Positions 33,982 through 42,507 of a stretch of DNA of 64,000 nt are shown here, in pieces. Position numbers and translations under genes: made by a program. The stretch comes from Paucihalobacter sp036825875 (lineage in GTDB: Bacteria; Bacteroidota; Bacteroidia; Flavobacteriales; Flavobacteriaceae), in the NCBI RefSeq assembly GCF_036825875.1, contig NZ_DAISXK010000006.1, positions 1 to 64,000 on the forward strand, given 5' to 3'. The notes beneath the pieces were generated by a model. That model made no database searches and was not told the DNA's origin. It saw only the letters and a program-made list of their open reading frames with translations. Every line of letters begins with the position of its first letter. Position 1 is the stretch's first letter.

Positions 33982-35162
33982 TTTGCTCCAAAATAGTTAG
34001 AAAAATATCTTAATAAAGCATATCTAACAGATAAAGATAATATACTGGCGAGTGCAATTCCGATAAGACCAAAGAATTTAAACAGAAGAATACTCGCTAT
34101 GATATTAAAGAAAAGAGCAAAAATGTTGATATAAAGATTAAGCCTGAATTTTTTAATAACCAATAGATACGATCCAAGTAAAACGCCATGTGCCTGAAAC
34201 ACTTTTGCAACTAATATTACGAAAAACAACCATAATGTAGACTGGAAATTCTGGTAAAAAGTGTTTATTAAAAACAAGTATCCTATTATAACAACAACCG
34301 CAAACATTGTTATGTTTTTTAGAATTTTTGAATTAAGCGCATTAACCATTTTGGTTTTTTTAATTGTCTCTATTTCAACCTGAACCATAGTTAACGGTAT
34401 TAATATGAGCATATTGCATAAGTTTAATGCAAAACTATAATCTGCAATATCCACTTTGGAATTAGATGAGATTAGCTCGATAATTAAAATATCGGTATAA
34501 AGAAACATAATGTTCGCAAAATTGCTCAACACCAAGGTTAAAGAACTCAATAATAATTTTTGAAATAATTTAAAATATTTCCATAAAAAGCGCTTAGAAA
34601 TATCTGCATTCCAAAAAACTTTAAATAGATACAGCAAGCCCAAGGGTAAAATAAAATAGTTCACGTTTACGAATGCCAAACTTTTGTTTTCGGACACTAA
34701 TAATATTGTGAAAACTATGCTGTAAAATACAATAGATATTACTGATTTATATATGGCTGCCGCAGTACTTCCACGATTGGTAATAAAATATACAGGCAAT
34801 ATACCATTATTAAAAAACACTGCATGAAACAGAATTGGAACTAGTAAAAACTGATAGTTGAAATAATAAAGCACAGGCGCAACCGCCAAAGCCAGTGCAG
34901 AAATAAATAAAAAAGACAAAAATGTTAAGTTGATTTTACTACCAACACTTCGCGTATAGCTTAACAGTAGGCTAGGTAAACCAAATGCCAAAGCTACAGC
35001 GCCTAACTCTATAATTTTTTTATAAAATTCAAGGGTTCCATAGTCTTGCTTCGATAAATACTTCGCAGCATAAAACAAAACGAAATATTCAAGGCCACGA
35101 CTAAAAATTATAGATAAGCCGTAAACTAAATATTTCTTGTTTGATTTTAGCTTTTTAAGCAA
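33978..35162 (-). CDS. Wzx-type flippase
   Basis: The 394-residue protein has about 12 membrane helices and the MOP/Wzx opening KKYLVYGLSIIFSRGLEYFVLFYAAKYLSKQDYG, in which 'LGxxxFGxY' is represented by LSKQDYGTLEFY. It should flip the undecaprenyl-linked repeat unit across the inner membrane. The start is TTG (35162), overlapping the preceding ligase-like gene by 8 bases. Basic residues at the N-terminus fit a cytoplasmic start. Confidence 0.85.
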   Translation of the reverse strand: MLKKLKSNKKYLVYGLSIIFSRGLEYFVLFYAAKYLSKQDYGTLEFYKKIIELGAVALAFGLPSLLLSYTRSVGSKINLTFLSFLFISALALAVAPVLYYFNYQFLLVPILFHAVFFNNGILPVYFITNRGSTAAAIYKSVISIVFYSIVFTILLVSENKSLAFVNVNYFILPLGLLYLFKVFWNADISKRFLWKYFKLFQKLLLSSLTLVLSNFANIMFLYTDILIIELISSNSKVDIADYSFALNLCNMLILIPLTMVQVEIETIKKTKMVNALNSKILKNITMFAVVVIIGYLFLINTFYQNFQSTLWLFFVILVAKVFQAHGVLLGSYLLVIKKFRLNLYINIFALFFNIIASILLFKFFGLIGIALASILSLSVRYALLRYFSNYFGAK

Positions 35163-36444
35163 CTTGATTTTGTTTTAGACTATTGTTATGCAATATAAAA
35201 GAAACAATAAAAGCAATCACAAATGAAGTATAGATTACACCCCATGATCGTTCAAAAACAGACTCGGTTACACATGCTAAAAAAACCCCCGTGAGTAAAA
35301 ACCCTAAAAATACTTGTTTATTTGTGTAAACAAGGTAAAACAACCTCCCGAAAAACAGCAAATAAGCCAAAGCTCCTATTATTCCAAAAGTGCTCAAATA
35401 TTCCATGAATTGATTATGGGCATTGTAGTTCTCATTATAAGCCACAGTGTCTTTGTTTCTTTTGAAGATGGCTCTTCTGTACTTACTTTCGGCAGCTGTT
35501 CCATAGCCAATAATTGGTCTTTCTTTAAAAATTTCATATGATGCAGAAAGTCTGTCAAAACGGTCATCTTTTTTACTGAATTGCGTTTTCTTCTCGAATA
35601 AATTTAGGTTGTAAATAAGTCTATCCCTTAAATAATTTTGAGGTGTACTATAGGCATACGCAAAAACAAGTATGAAAATAATTGCAAATCCCGCTAATAG
35701 TACCCAATACTTTTTGTAAATAAAATATACTAAACTTGAAAAAATAAAATAAAATATTGCAACTCTGGATAGTAAATGAATCATAAAGGCCAGCAATACA
35801 AAAATTATAATACCGTAAAATATTTTCTTGAATTTTTTAAAATGTCCAAATTCTAACACTATAAAACCTATCGCTGAGTAAATAAAAATGGATAGGTATG
35901 TAGGATGCATATCCAAATTCCTTAACAAATTATGGTTAGAATAAAGAGGCCCAAACAATTCCTTAAATGGCCTTCCTTCCTCTAAAAGTGATTGAACAGA
36001 AAAAAACCAACTCCAAATAGCCACAATCAAACAACCTAAAATCAAAGCATAACCCATTTTTTTGTAATTAGTTACAAATACTTGTGGGCTTAAAATAGCG
36101 ATTAATGGTATTAGAAAAAAGGGTAGGGCTCTAACGGTATAATCTATCCCACGAGATAATTCATCAGTATATAAAAGCCCCATAAAATTTAAGGTAAAAG
36201 GAATGGAAATAAAAAATAACAAGGTTTTATTTTTAGCTATATTCTCTAACGCCATCTTGGGGGTTAATGATGCGATAAATACACTAGTAATGATAAAGAT
36301 TAACAGGAAAATGTTATTTAAATTAATATGTATTGGCAAAAAGAAAACGGCCATCAATAGTGATAAAAACCTCACTTTTGATAAGTTTTCTTTCAACAAT
36401 AGGTGTGATGTGTTGTGAATGTCTTTAACCTTTAAATTCAACAT
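35155..36444 (-). CDS. O-antigen ligase/polymerase family membrane protein (first of three)
   Basis: The 429-residue protein has about 11-12 helices and the Wzy_C signature in its large periplasmic loop: RPIIGYGTAAESKYRR and YNAHNQFMEYLSTFGIIGAL (about residues 305-360), including the conserved His of WaaL/Wzy enzymes. Of the three such proteins it is the best match to WaaL, which moves finished polymer from undecaprenyl diphosphate to lipid A-core, but polymerase activity is equally compatible. It overlaps the O-acylation gene by 20 bases. Confidence 0.82.
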   Translation of the reverse strand: MLNLKVKDIHNTSHLLLKENLSKVRFLSLLMAVFFLPIHINLNNIFLLIFIITSVFIASLTPKMALENIAKNKTLLFFISIPFTLNFMGLLYTDELSRGIDYTVRALPFFLIPLIAILSPQVFVTNYKKMGYALILGCLIVAIWSWFFSVQSLLEEGRPFKELFGPLYSNHNLLRNLDMHPTYLSIFIYSAIGFIVLEFGHFKKFKKIFYGIIIFVLLAFMIHLLSRVAIFYFIFSSLVYFIYKKYWVLLAGFAIIFILVFAYAYSTPQNYLRDRLIYNLNLFEKKTQFSKKDDRFDRLSASYEIFKERPIIGYGTAAESKYRRAIFKRNKDTVAYNENYNAHNQFMEYLSTFGIIGALAYLLFFGRLFYLVYTNKQVFLGFLLTGVFLACVTESVFERSWGVIYTSFVIAFIVSFILHNNSLKQNQVA

Positions 36445-38347
36445 TGTTTATCTCAAGTGGTTGCCCGATTGTTCCTTTATATTCATCTCTGTTAATAAGA
36501 AAAATTCGCAATTGTTCCCATTTATCTATTTTGCATTTTTTATCTAGCGTTAAAATAATATAGTATTTACCGTTAAAGCTTTCTCTTTCAGGATCAGATT
36601 TCCAACTAAGAAATTTAGCACCGTCCTTTTGCTTCACCCAATCGGGTAATAAATCAAAATCCTTATCATACGCTAGAGCTTGAATCCCCAAAGCTTTGTC
36701 TTTCAAAAATTCTTCAGGATACTCATTAGTGTATTCTATTGCTATATATTGATTAGATTCGTCCGAAAAGGGTATTAAAGCAACACTTTTAAGTTCTTCT
36801 GAAAATACATGTTGTAGCTGCAAACTAAGCTTCTTTCGAACTGCAGTAGTAAGTAGTTTTTCCATTTTTGAAGTAACTTCGTTTATTGAATTCTCATTTT
36901 TATTTAATAATCCCTTTTTAAAGCTGTAATGTTCAATTTCCATTGGATTACCAATAGTGCCTTTATATTCGATTTCATCCATTAAAAAAATTCTTAATTG
37001 TTTAAAATCTTCTATTTCACAATCCTTTTTTAATGTTAAAAACATATAGCTTTTGTCTTCTATGTTATAAATTTCAAAATCACTTTTCCAAGTGAGTCTA
37101 TTCGACTTTTTAGCTTTAACCCAACTAGGGAGTAAATCAAAATCCTTGTCGTAAATAATCCCATGTACTCCAAAAGATTTGTCCTTTAGCAATTCCATAG
37201 GATTATCACCAGAAAATTCAATTGCCATATACCTAAAATTATTATCGGAATAAAAAAACAACTTGTTCGACTTAAAACCTTCTAAAAATGTATGTTTAGT
37301 GTCAAATGAATTTCCTTTAGATAAAATATTGTTCATTAACAATTTTTTGTTTTCAACTAGTTTTTGATCGTAGTAAGACATTAAATTAGTTCTATCTTGA
37401 AGGCCAAATTGTTTGATTTGATTTTTAACCATTTCATTTTTATTTGATTTTTCTAATAACGCTTCCTTAATTCTTAAATCTAACCAAAGGGAAAATATTT
37501 TGGCTCCTCTAAAATTAAGATGCCCAAAATCTCCAAACTCTATGTTGTCGAGTGGAAAGTCATTAAAGTCAAGAAAATCTAAGTTGGAGAACTTTGTTTG
37601 CAATATCTCTTTAAACTTTATTTCATTTCTAAGCTCCGGATTTAGTTTGTGTTGAGGACTTCTAAATAAAATGACTTTCTTATTGTTTGCTTCACAAAAT
37701 GAAATAATTTTTTCAAGATATTCAATATTTGAATTTGAGATCTCATTGTTTAAATTTGGCTTATATGCTTTATTGCCTACGGCATTAATTAATGAATCGG
37801 TTTTATCCCTAACAAGATAATTATAGCCGCCTAACTTTTCAAATTTTGAAAAATAGTACTCATTATCAATAACTCTTTTAAAATTTCTCTTTAAAGAAAC
37901 TGGAAAATACTCCAAAAAACCAAAGAAATTATTTTTTAAAATTGTTAATTGAGCTGTGTTACTAATAAATGGCGCATAAGTTAAATATCTATTTGAAAGA
38001 TAATTATCGCCCCAAATCCAATCATCCATCGCGCTATCGATTTGATTGTTTGAAAAATCGATTAATACATATTCGATGTTGGGGTTTTGGTTTATCACGT
38101 TCTTAACCTTTGGATACATGTAATAATATGATTCTCCAGATTTTGACAGGTTTTCTAAATTTGAAACTAATGAATCATTTATAGCGCTTTCTGAGTGAGA
38201 ATGGCCAAAAACCACATACTTTGTATGATCGTTTATACTAAAATCAACATTGTTAGAAATAATGGTGTTGACTGCAACATTAAATACCATTATTAAAAAA
38301 ACTAGTAAAACAAATAAGGCAATGCTTTTAAAAAATAATTTTTTCAT
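36425..38347 (-). CDS. Membrane-anchored SGNH-like O-acyltransferase partner with tandem C-terminal domains
   Basis: The 640-residue protein has one N-terminal anchor helix (residues 8-30), then an SGNH-hydrolase-like domain with GHSHSE (48-53, the probable nucleophile region) and DFGH (273-276, the Asp and His of the triad). Two copies of an extra domain of about 117 residues follow (362-478 and 523-640), sharing YDKDFDLLP, WVK, LRIFL, and EYKGTIG. The MBOAT gene ends 2 bases upstream, the pairing seen in AlgI/AlgJ and DltB/DltD systems, so it probably places acyl groups on the polysaccharide in the periplasm. The duplicated domains are unknown and may bind the polymer. Confidence 0.8.
   Translation of the reverse strand: MKKLFFKSIALFVLLVFLIMVFNVAVNTIISNNVDFSINDHTKYVVFGHSHSESAINDSLVSNLENLSKSGESYYYMYPKVKNVINQNPNIEYVLIDFSNNQIDSAMDDWIWGDNYLSNRYLTYAPFISNTAQLTILKNNFFGFLEYFPVSLKRNFKRVIDNEYYFSKFEKLGGYNYLVRDKTDSLINAVGNKAYKPNLNNEISNSNIEYLEKIISFCEANNKKVILFRSPQHKLNPELRNEIKFKEILQTKFSNLDFLDFNDFPLDNIEFGDFGHLNFRGAKIFSLWLDLRIKEALLEKSNKNEMVKNQIKQFGLQDRTNLMSYYDQKLVENKKLLMNNILSKGNSFDTKHTFLEGFKSNKLFFYSDNNFRYMAIEFSGDNPMELLKDKSFGVHGIIYDKDFDLLPSWVKAKKSNRLTWKSDFEIYNIEDKSYMFLTLKKDCEIEDFKQLRIFLMDEIEYKGTIGNPMEIEHYSFKKGLLNKNENSINEVTSKMEKLLTTAVRKKLSLQLQHVFSEELKSVALIPFSDESNQYIAIEYTNEYPEEFLKDKALGIQALAYDKDFDLLPDWVKQKDGAKFLSWKSDPERESFNGKYYIILTLDKKCKIDKWEQLRIFLINRDEYKGTIGQPLEINNVEFKG
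36428..36781 (-). repeat. Duplicated C-terminal domain, copy 2
   Basis: This codes for residues 523-640 of the SGNH-like protein. It matches copy 1 at 36914-37264 in order of blocks (AIEY, LKDKALG, YDKDFDLLPDWVK, LSWKSDPE, LRIFL, EYKGTIGQPLEI). Confidence 0.8.
36914..37264 (-). repeat. Duplicated C-terminal domain, copy 1
   Basis: This codes for residues 362-478 (AIEF, LKDKSFG, YDKDFDLLPSWVK, LTWKSDFE, LRIFL, EYKGTIGNPMEI). A linker of about 44 residues separates it from copy 2. Confidence 0.8.
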
Positions 38348-38349
38348 GG

Positions 38350-39819
38350 TTAAAATTGAAAATAAATAAACTCAGAAACTTGGTCATTTCCATAAATTCC
38401 AAATAGTACTATTGCAAAACCTATCATTAAATATGTTGCCCAACGCACAGCTATAAACTGATTACTTAACCTTCTTTGAATATTTAGCTTTTTATGGGTC
38501 CATTCAAATAAAACCAATAAAACTATGAGGCTAATTGAAAGTAAAAAATCGGGCTTATTTAAACCTAGCTCATATATTTTGTCGTTGGAAAGATTTGAGA
38601 AGTTATTTACAAAAAGGTGTTTTACAACAATTATTGAATCTCCAAAACTATTAGCTCTAAAAAAAATCCAAGCAAAGCAAACAATGATAAAAATAAGAGG
38701 TATAAATATTATTTTGTTAAGAAAACTGTCTTTATTAATCTTTAATAATTGGAAAAGTTCTAGGCGTTGCTTGTAAAACGCCTTTTCAAAAACAATAATA
38801 AACCCGTGGATAGCTCCCCAAATAATAAAAGTCATCGCGGCTCCATGCCAAAGGCCACTTACTAAAAACACGATAAACAGGTTGACATACGTTTTATACT
38901 TTCCGTTACGGCTGCCGCCCAAAGGGATATAAACATAATCCCTAAACCAAGTTGATAAGGAAATATGCCATCGTCGCCAAAAATCTGTAATAGATTTGGA
39001 TAAATACGGACTATCAAAGTTTTTCATTAAATCAAAACCCATTGTTCTAGCAAGACCAATAGCTATGTCTGAATATCCTGAAAAATCACAATATATTTGA
39101 AACGCGAAAAAAACTGTCGCAATCACAATTTCTACGCCATGATAATCAGAGGGATTATTATAAACCTGATTAACCAATATTGCCAGTCTATCAGCAATTA
39201 CCATTTTTTTGAATAGACCAAACGCCATTAATAATAATCCAGACTTAACCTGATTATAATTAAATTTATACGTCTTATAAAATTGTGGGAGTAAATGTGA
39301 AGCTCTTTCAATAGGTCCTGCAACCAACTGAGGAAAAAATGCAACAAAAGCAAAAAAGGACAACCAGTCTCTAGTAGGTTTTAATTGTTTTCTATATATA
39401 TCTATTGTGTAACTAAGGGTCTGAAACGTATAAAAACTAATTCCAACTGGTAAAATAATGTTTAAAGTTGATACCTCGAGGTCTCTACCAAACAGTTTAA
39501 ACGAATCAACAAACGTTTCAATAAAAAAATTGGTGTATTTAAAATAGATTAGAAAACCTAAATTTACAAAAAGGCTAATAAGTAATAGCCCTTTTCTTTT
39601 TTTTGAATCTTCTGTTCTATATAACCATTTCCCTACGTAATAATCAACAAAAGAGCTAATAATAATTAGAAAAAGAAAGCGCCAATCCCACCAACCATAA
39701 AATACGTAGCTCGAAATTAAAATCAGTGTATTTCTTGCTTTTAAATGTTTAGCAAAAATCCAGTAAAGAATGAATACTGCGGGAAAAAATATCGCAAAAT
39801 CAATTGAGTTAAATAACAT
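38350..39819 (-). CDS. MBOAT family O-acyltransferase (AlgI/DltB type)
   Basis: The 489-residue membrane protein has about 11 helices and the full MBOAT signature: DFWRRWHISLSTWFRDYVYI (about residues 276-295) and the catalytic His in VSGLWHGAAMTFIIWGAIHG (about 320-339). It begins MLFNSIDFAIFFPAVFILYW, as AlgI proteins do. It should carry acyl groups (often acetyl) across the membrane for a periplasmic transferase, here the SGNH-like protein encoded 2 bases downstream. The target is inferred to be the polysaccharide of this locus. Confidence 0.93.
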   Translation of the reverse strand: MLFNSIDFAIFFPAVFILYWIFAKHLKARNTLILISSYVFYGWWDWRFLFLIIISSFVDYYVGKWLYRTEDSKKRKGLLLISLFVNLGFLIYFKYTNFFIETFVDSFKLFGRDLEVSTLNIILPVGISFYTFQTLSYTIDIYRKQLKPTRDWLSFFAFVAFFPQLVAGPIERASHLLPQFYKTYKFNYNQVKSGLLLMAFGLFKKMVIADRLAILVNQVYNNPSDYHGVEIVIATVFFAFQIYCDFSGYSDIAIGLARTMGFDLMKNFDSPYLSKSITDFWRRWHISLSTWFRDYVYIPLGGSRNGKYKTYVNLFIVFLVSGLWHGAAMTFIIWGAIHGFIIVFEKAFYKQRLELFQLLKINKDSFLNKIIFIPLIFIIVCFAWIFFRANSFGDSIIVVKHLFVNNFSNLSNDKIYELGLNKPDFLLSISLIVLLVLFEWTHKKLNIQRRLSNQFIAVRWATYLMIGFAIVLFGIYGNDQVSEFIYFQF

Positions 39820-39844
39820 ATTAACTTCTTTTGGTTATATCCTT

Positions 39845-41059
39845 TTAAATGTTAACCCCGCAAAAATCCAAAACCTCTTTGTTTAATTGGATATTCAAAG
39901 TCTTGAACTCTTTGTGCGCCACCAAAAATACAATAATGTCGGCTTTATCAGCAGCCGTTTTGTAATCTGTTAATTTAAATACCTTGTGCGATTCTATGTT
40001 TGGTTCCACAATAAAATATTCTTCGTTATTGGCATTTTGTAATACTTTCTGAACAATATATTTTGCTGGGGATTCTCTTAAATCGTCAATATTGGGTTTA
40101 AAGGCTAAACCCATTAATGCAATACTTGGTTTACGACCGTGTTTCAGCTCAAATTGAAGTTTGGCGGTTTGTACTTTCTCCGCACACCAAAACGATTTAT
40201 AATTATTAATTTCTCTGGCTGTTCCTATAATTTTTGATTCCATAGGGTAGTCCGACACTATAAAATAGGGATCAACTGCTATACAATGACCACCAACGCC
40301 ACAACCTGGTTGTAATATATTTACCCTCGGATGTTTGTTCGCCAACTTAATTAACTCCCAAACGTTAATATCGGCTTTGTCGCAAATTAATGACAACTCA
40401 TTCGCAAAAGCAATTTGCACATCTCGCGATGAATTTTCAACCAGTTTACACATTTCTGCTGTCCGTGCATTAGTTTCGTGCAAATCGCCTTTTATAAACT
40501 GCTTATAAAATTCGATAGCCTTTTGTGTTGATTTTTCGTTGATGCCACCAATTACTCTATCGTTATGAACCAATTCATACATCACGTTGCCTGGTAAAAC
40601 ACGCTCTGGACAATAGGCTATATTTAGTTTGTCTTTTAGGTCTATGCGTTCTGAATAAATGAATTGCATCATTTTCTCGGTTGTTCCAATTGGAGAGGTC
40701 GATTCTATAATGTATAAATCATCGGGCTTTAAAAATGGAATAATGGCTTTTGTAGCCGCTTCTACAAAGGAAATATCTGGCTCGTTCTTAGCTTTAAATG
40801 GCGTTGGCACTACTATAATATATACATCAGCCTCCGTTGGTTTCGTATCTGCTTTTAAAAATCCGTTAGCCACTGCTTTAGCCACCGCAGCATCCAGCTC
40901 CGGTTCGATGATGTGAATTTTTCCCGCATTAATGGTATCAACAACATTTGGGTTGATATCAACGCCATGAACATAGGTGTTATTTTTTGCAATTAATGCT
41001 GCTGTTGGCAAGCCTATATAGCCTAAGCCCATCATGACTACTTGGGGTTTTGTATTCAT
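39845..41059 (-). CDS. wecC: UDP-N-acetyl-D-mannosamine dehydrogenase
   Basis: The 404-residue enzyme oxidises UDP-ManNAc to UDP-ManNAcA with NAD. Signatures: VMMGLGYIGLPTAALIAK, VDINPNVVDTINAGKIHI, ESTSPIGTTEKM (about residues 119-130), the catalytic cysteine in ILQPGCGVGGHCIAVDPYF (about 247-265) and LAFKPNIDDLRESPA. The sequence is closer to the WecC type than to Ugd. It starts 3 bases after the wecB stop, giving a two-gene UDP-ManNAcA cassette at the head of the long operon. Confidence 0.92.
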   Translation of the reverse strand: MNTKPQVVMMGLGYIGLPTAALIAKNNTYVHGVDINPNVVDTINAGKIHIIEPELDAAVAKAVANGFLKADTKPTEADVYIIVVPTPFKAKNEPDISFVEAATKAIIPFLKPDDLYIIESTSPIGTTEKMMQFIYSERIDLKDKLNIAYCPERVLPGNVMYELVHNDRVIGGINEKSTQKAIEFYKQFIKGDLHETNARTAEMCKLVENSSRDVQIAFANELSLICDKADINVWELIKLANKHPRVNILQPGCGVGGHCIAVDPYFIVSDYPMESKIIGTAREINNYKSFWCAEKVQTAKLQFELKHGRKPSIALMGLAFKPNIDDLRESPAKYIVQKVLQNANNEEYFIVEPNIESHKVFKLTDYKTAADKADIIVFLVAHKEFKTLNIQLNKEVLDFCGVNI

Positions 41060-41061
41060 AT

Positions 41062-42189
41062 TTATAACTTTGATATAAATTCAACTATTTTACTACATGC
41101 GGTTCCGTCACCGTATGGATTGTGTAACATGCTCATGCTGTTATAAAACACATTATCATTTAATAATTTATTCGTTTTTGAAACTATTTTTTCTGAATTT
41201 GTCCCTACCAATAAAACCGTTCCTGCATCTACAGCCTCGGGGCGCTCTGTTGTATCTCTCATAACAAGAACTGGTTTTCCTAAACTTGGGGCTTCCTCTT
41301 GTACACCACCACTATCGGTTATAATTAAATAGGATTTACTCATTAACCAAACGAATGCTGGATACGAAATTGGGTTAATTAAATGAATATTTGAAACATC
41401 CTTAAGAATGTCATAAACTGGTTTCTGCACATTTGGATTTAAATGAACCGGATAGATTATTTGTGTGTCCTGATTCTCTGAAGCAATTTGTTTTAAGGCA
41501 TTACAGATATTTATAAATCCTTGTCCATGATTTTCTCGTCTGTGACCAGTTACCAAAATAAGACGCTTTTTGGGATTTAAAATTCCCTTCACCAGTTCGG
41601 TTTCCTGATCCTGGAAACTAGCTGAGGATACCTTGGTAATACTATACTGAAGTGCATCAATAACAGTATTGCCTGTGACAAGAATATTTTTTGAACTGAT
41701 ATTTTCGTTTAGTAAGTTGTTTTTTGATGTCTCAGTGGGTGAAAAGTGATAATCTGCAATGCTTCCTGTAACACTTCTGTTAACTTCTTCTGGAAATGGT
41801 GCACGTTTATTAAAAGTTCTTAGTCCTGCCTCTACATGACATACTTTAGCTCCCGAGTAAAAGGCGGCTATGCTTGCGGCCATAGTGGTTGTGGTGTCGC
41901 CGTGCACATATACATAATCAGGCTTAAATTCTTCTAAAATAGGCTTTAATCCTGTTATGATATCAGCCGTTAAAGAAAATAGATTTTGATTTGGCCTCAT
42001 TAAATCCATATCAAAATCTGGTGTTAATTCAAAAAAATCCAACACCTGATCAAGCATCTCTCTATGTTGAGCAGTGATACATATTTTGGTTGTGAATTTA
42101 TCTTGGTTTATTAGAAATTCTTTCACCAAAGGCGCCATTTTAATTGCTTCTGGTCTGGTTCCAAAGATGATAAGGTTTTTCTTCTTCAT
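41062..42189 (-). CDS. wecB: UDP-N-acetylglucosamine 2-epimerase (non-hydrolysing), copy 2
   Basis: The 375-residue enzyme makes UDP-ManNAc from UDP-GlcNAc. It has the canonical start IIFGTRPEAIKMAPL, VHGDTTTTMAAS, HVEAGLRTFNKRAPFPEE, VTGHRRENHG and TDSGGVQEEAPSLGKP. It is closer to the enterobacterial WecB than the copy at 20.3 kb. ATG 42189 is preferred to TTG 42192 directly before it. It is first in the 18-kb operon and preceded by a perfect promoter at 42239-42268. Confidence 0.94.
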   Translation of the reverse strand: MKKKNLIIFGTRPEAIKMAPLVKEFLINQDKFTTKICITAQHREMLDQVLDFFELTPDFDMDLMRPNQNLFSLTADIITGLKPILEEFKPDYVYVHGDTTTTMAASIAAFYSGAKVCHVEAGLRTFNKRAPFPEEVNRSVTGSIADYHFSPTETSKNNLLNENISSKNILVTGNTVIDALQYSITKVSSASFQDQETELVKGILNPKKRLILVTGHRRENHGQGFINICNALKQIASENQDTQIIYPVHLNPNVQKPVYDILKDVSNIHLINPISYPAFVWLMSKSYLIITDSGGVQEEAPSLGKPVLVMRDTTERPEAVDAGTVLLVGTNSEKIVSKTNKLLNDNVFYNSMSMLHNPYGDGTACSKIVEFISKL

Positions 42190-42507
42190 CAATTAAACTT
42201 TATGTCTTTTTAGTAGATTTGATCATTGATGTTTGGGGCAAAAATAGCATTAAATAATTGTTAAGCAAGTATAATAATCAGTCCGTCTTTAAACCGTAAG
42301 CTTTCTATTTGTAGATTTATTTATTGTAATTTCTTTTCTCATTTTAACTTAATAACTAAAGTGCTTGGCAGCCGGTTTTATTTAGATAAATAATTTTACC
42401 TAAACACAGCGCTTAGTTTTAAGTTTTTTAATTTTATCACCCAAATTTTAAATTTACAATGTCTTAATACCCCAAAACATTATTACCTATTTGTAAAATA
42501 ATCACAT
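42190..42507. other. Intergenic region, 318 bases, upstream of the main polysaccharide operon
   Basis: The part next to wecB holds the promoter at 42239-42268 and a leader of roughly 45 bases. From 42270 to the fcl stop the sequence is AT-rich and nothing else was recognised: no clear terminator for gmd-fcl and no small gene. Confidence 0.55.
42239..42268 (-). promoter_or_regulatory. Promoter of the 18-kb polysaccharide operon
   Basis: On the minus strand TTG (42268-42266), exactly 19 bases, then TATTTTTG (42246-42239) match TTG-N19-TAnnTTTG in full. It is the only full promoter I found at a gene boundary between 42.2 and 24.2 kb on that strand. Confidence 0.75.
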
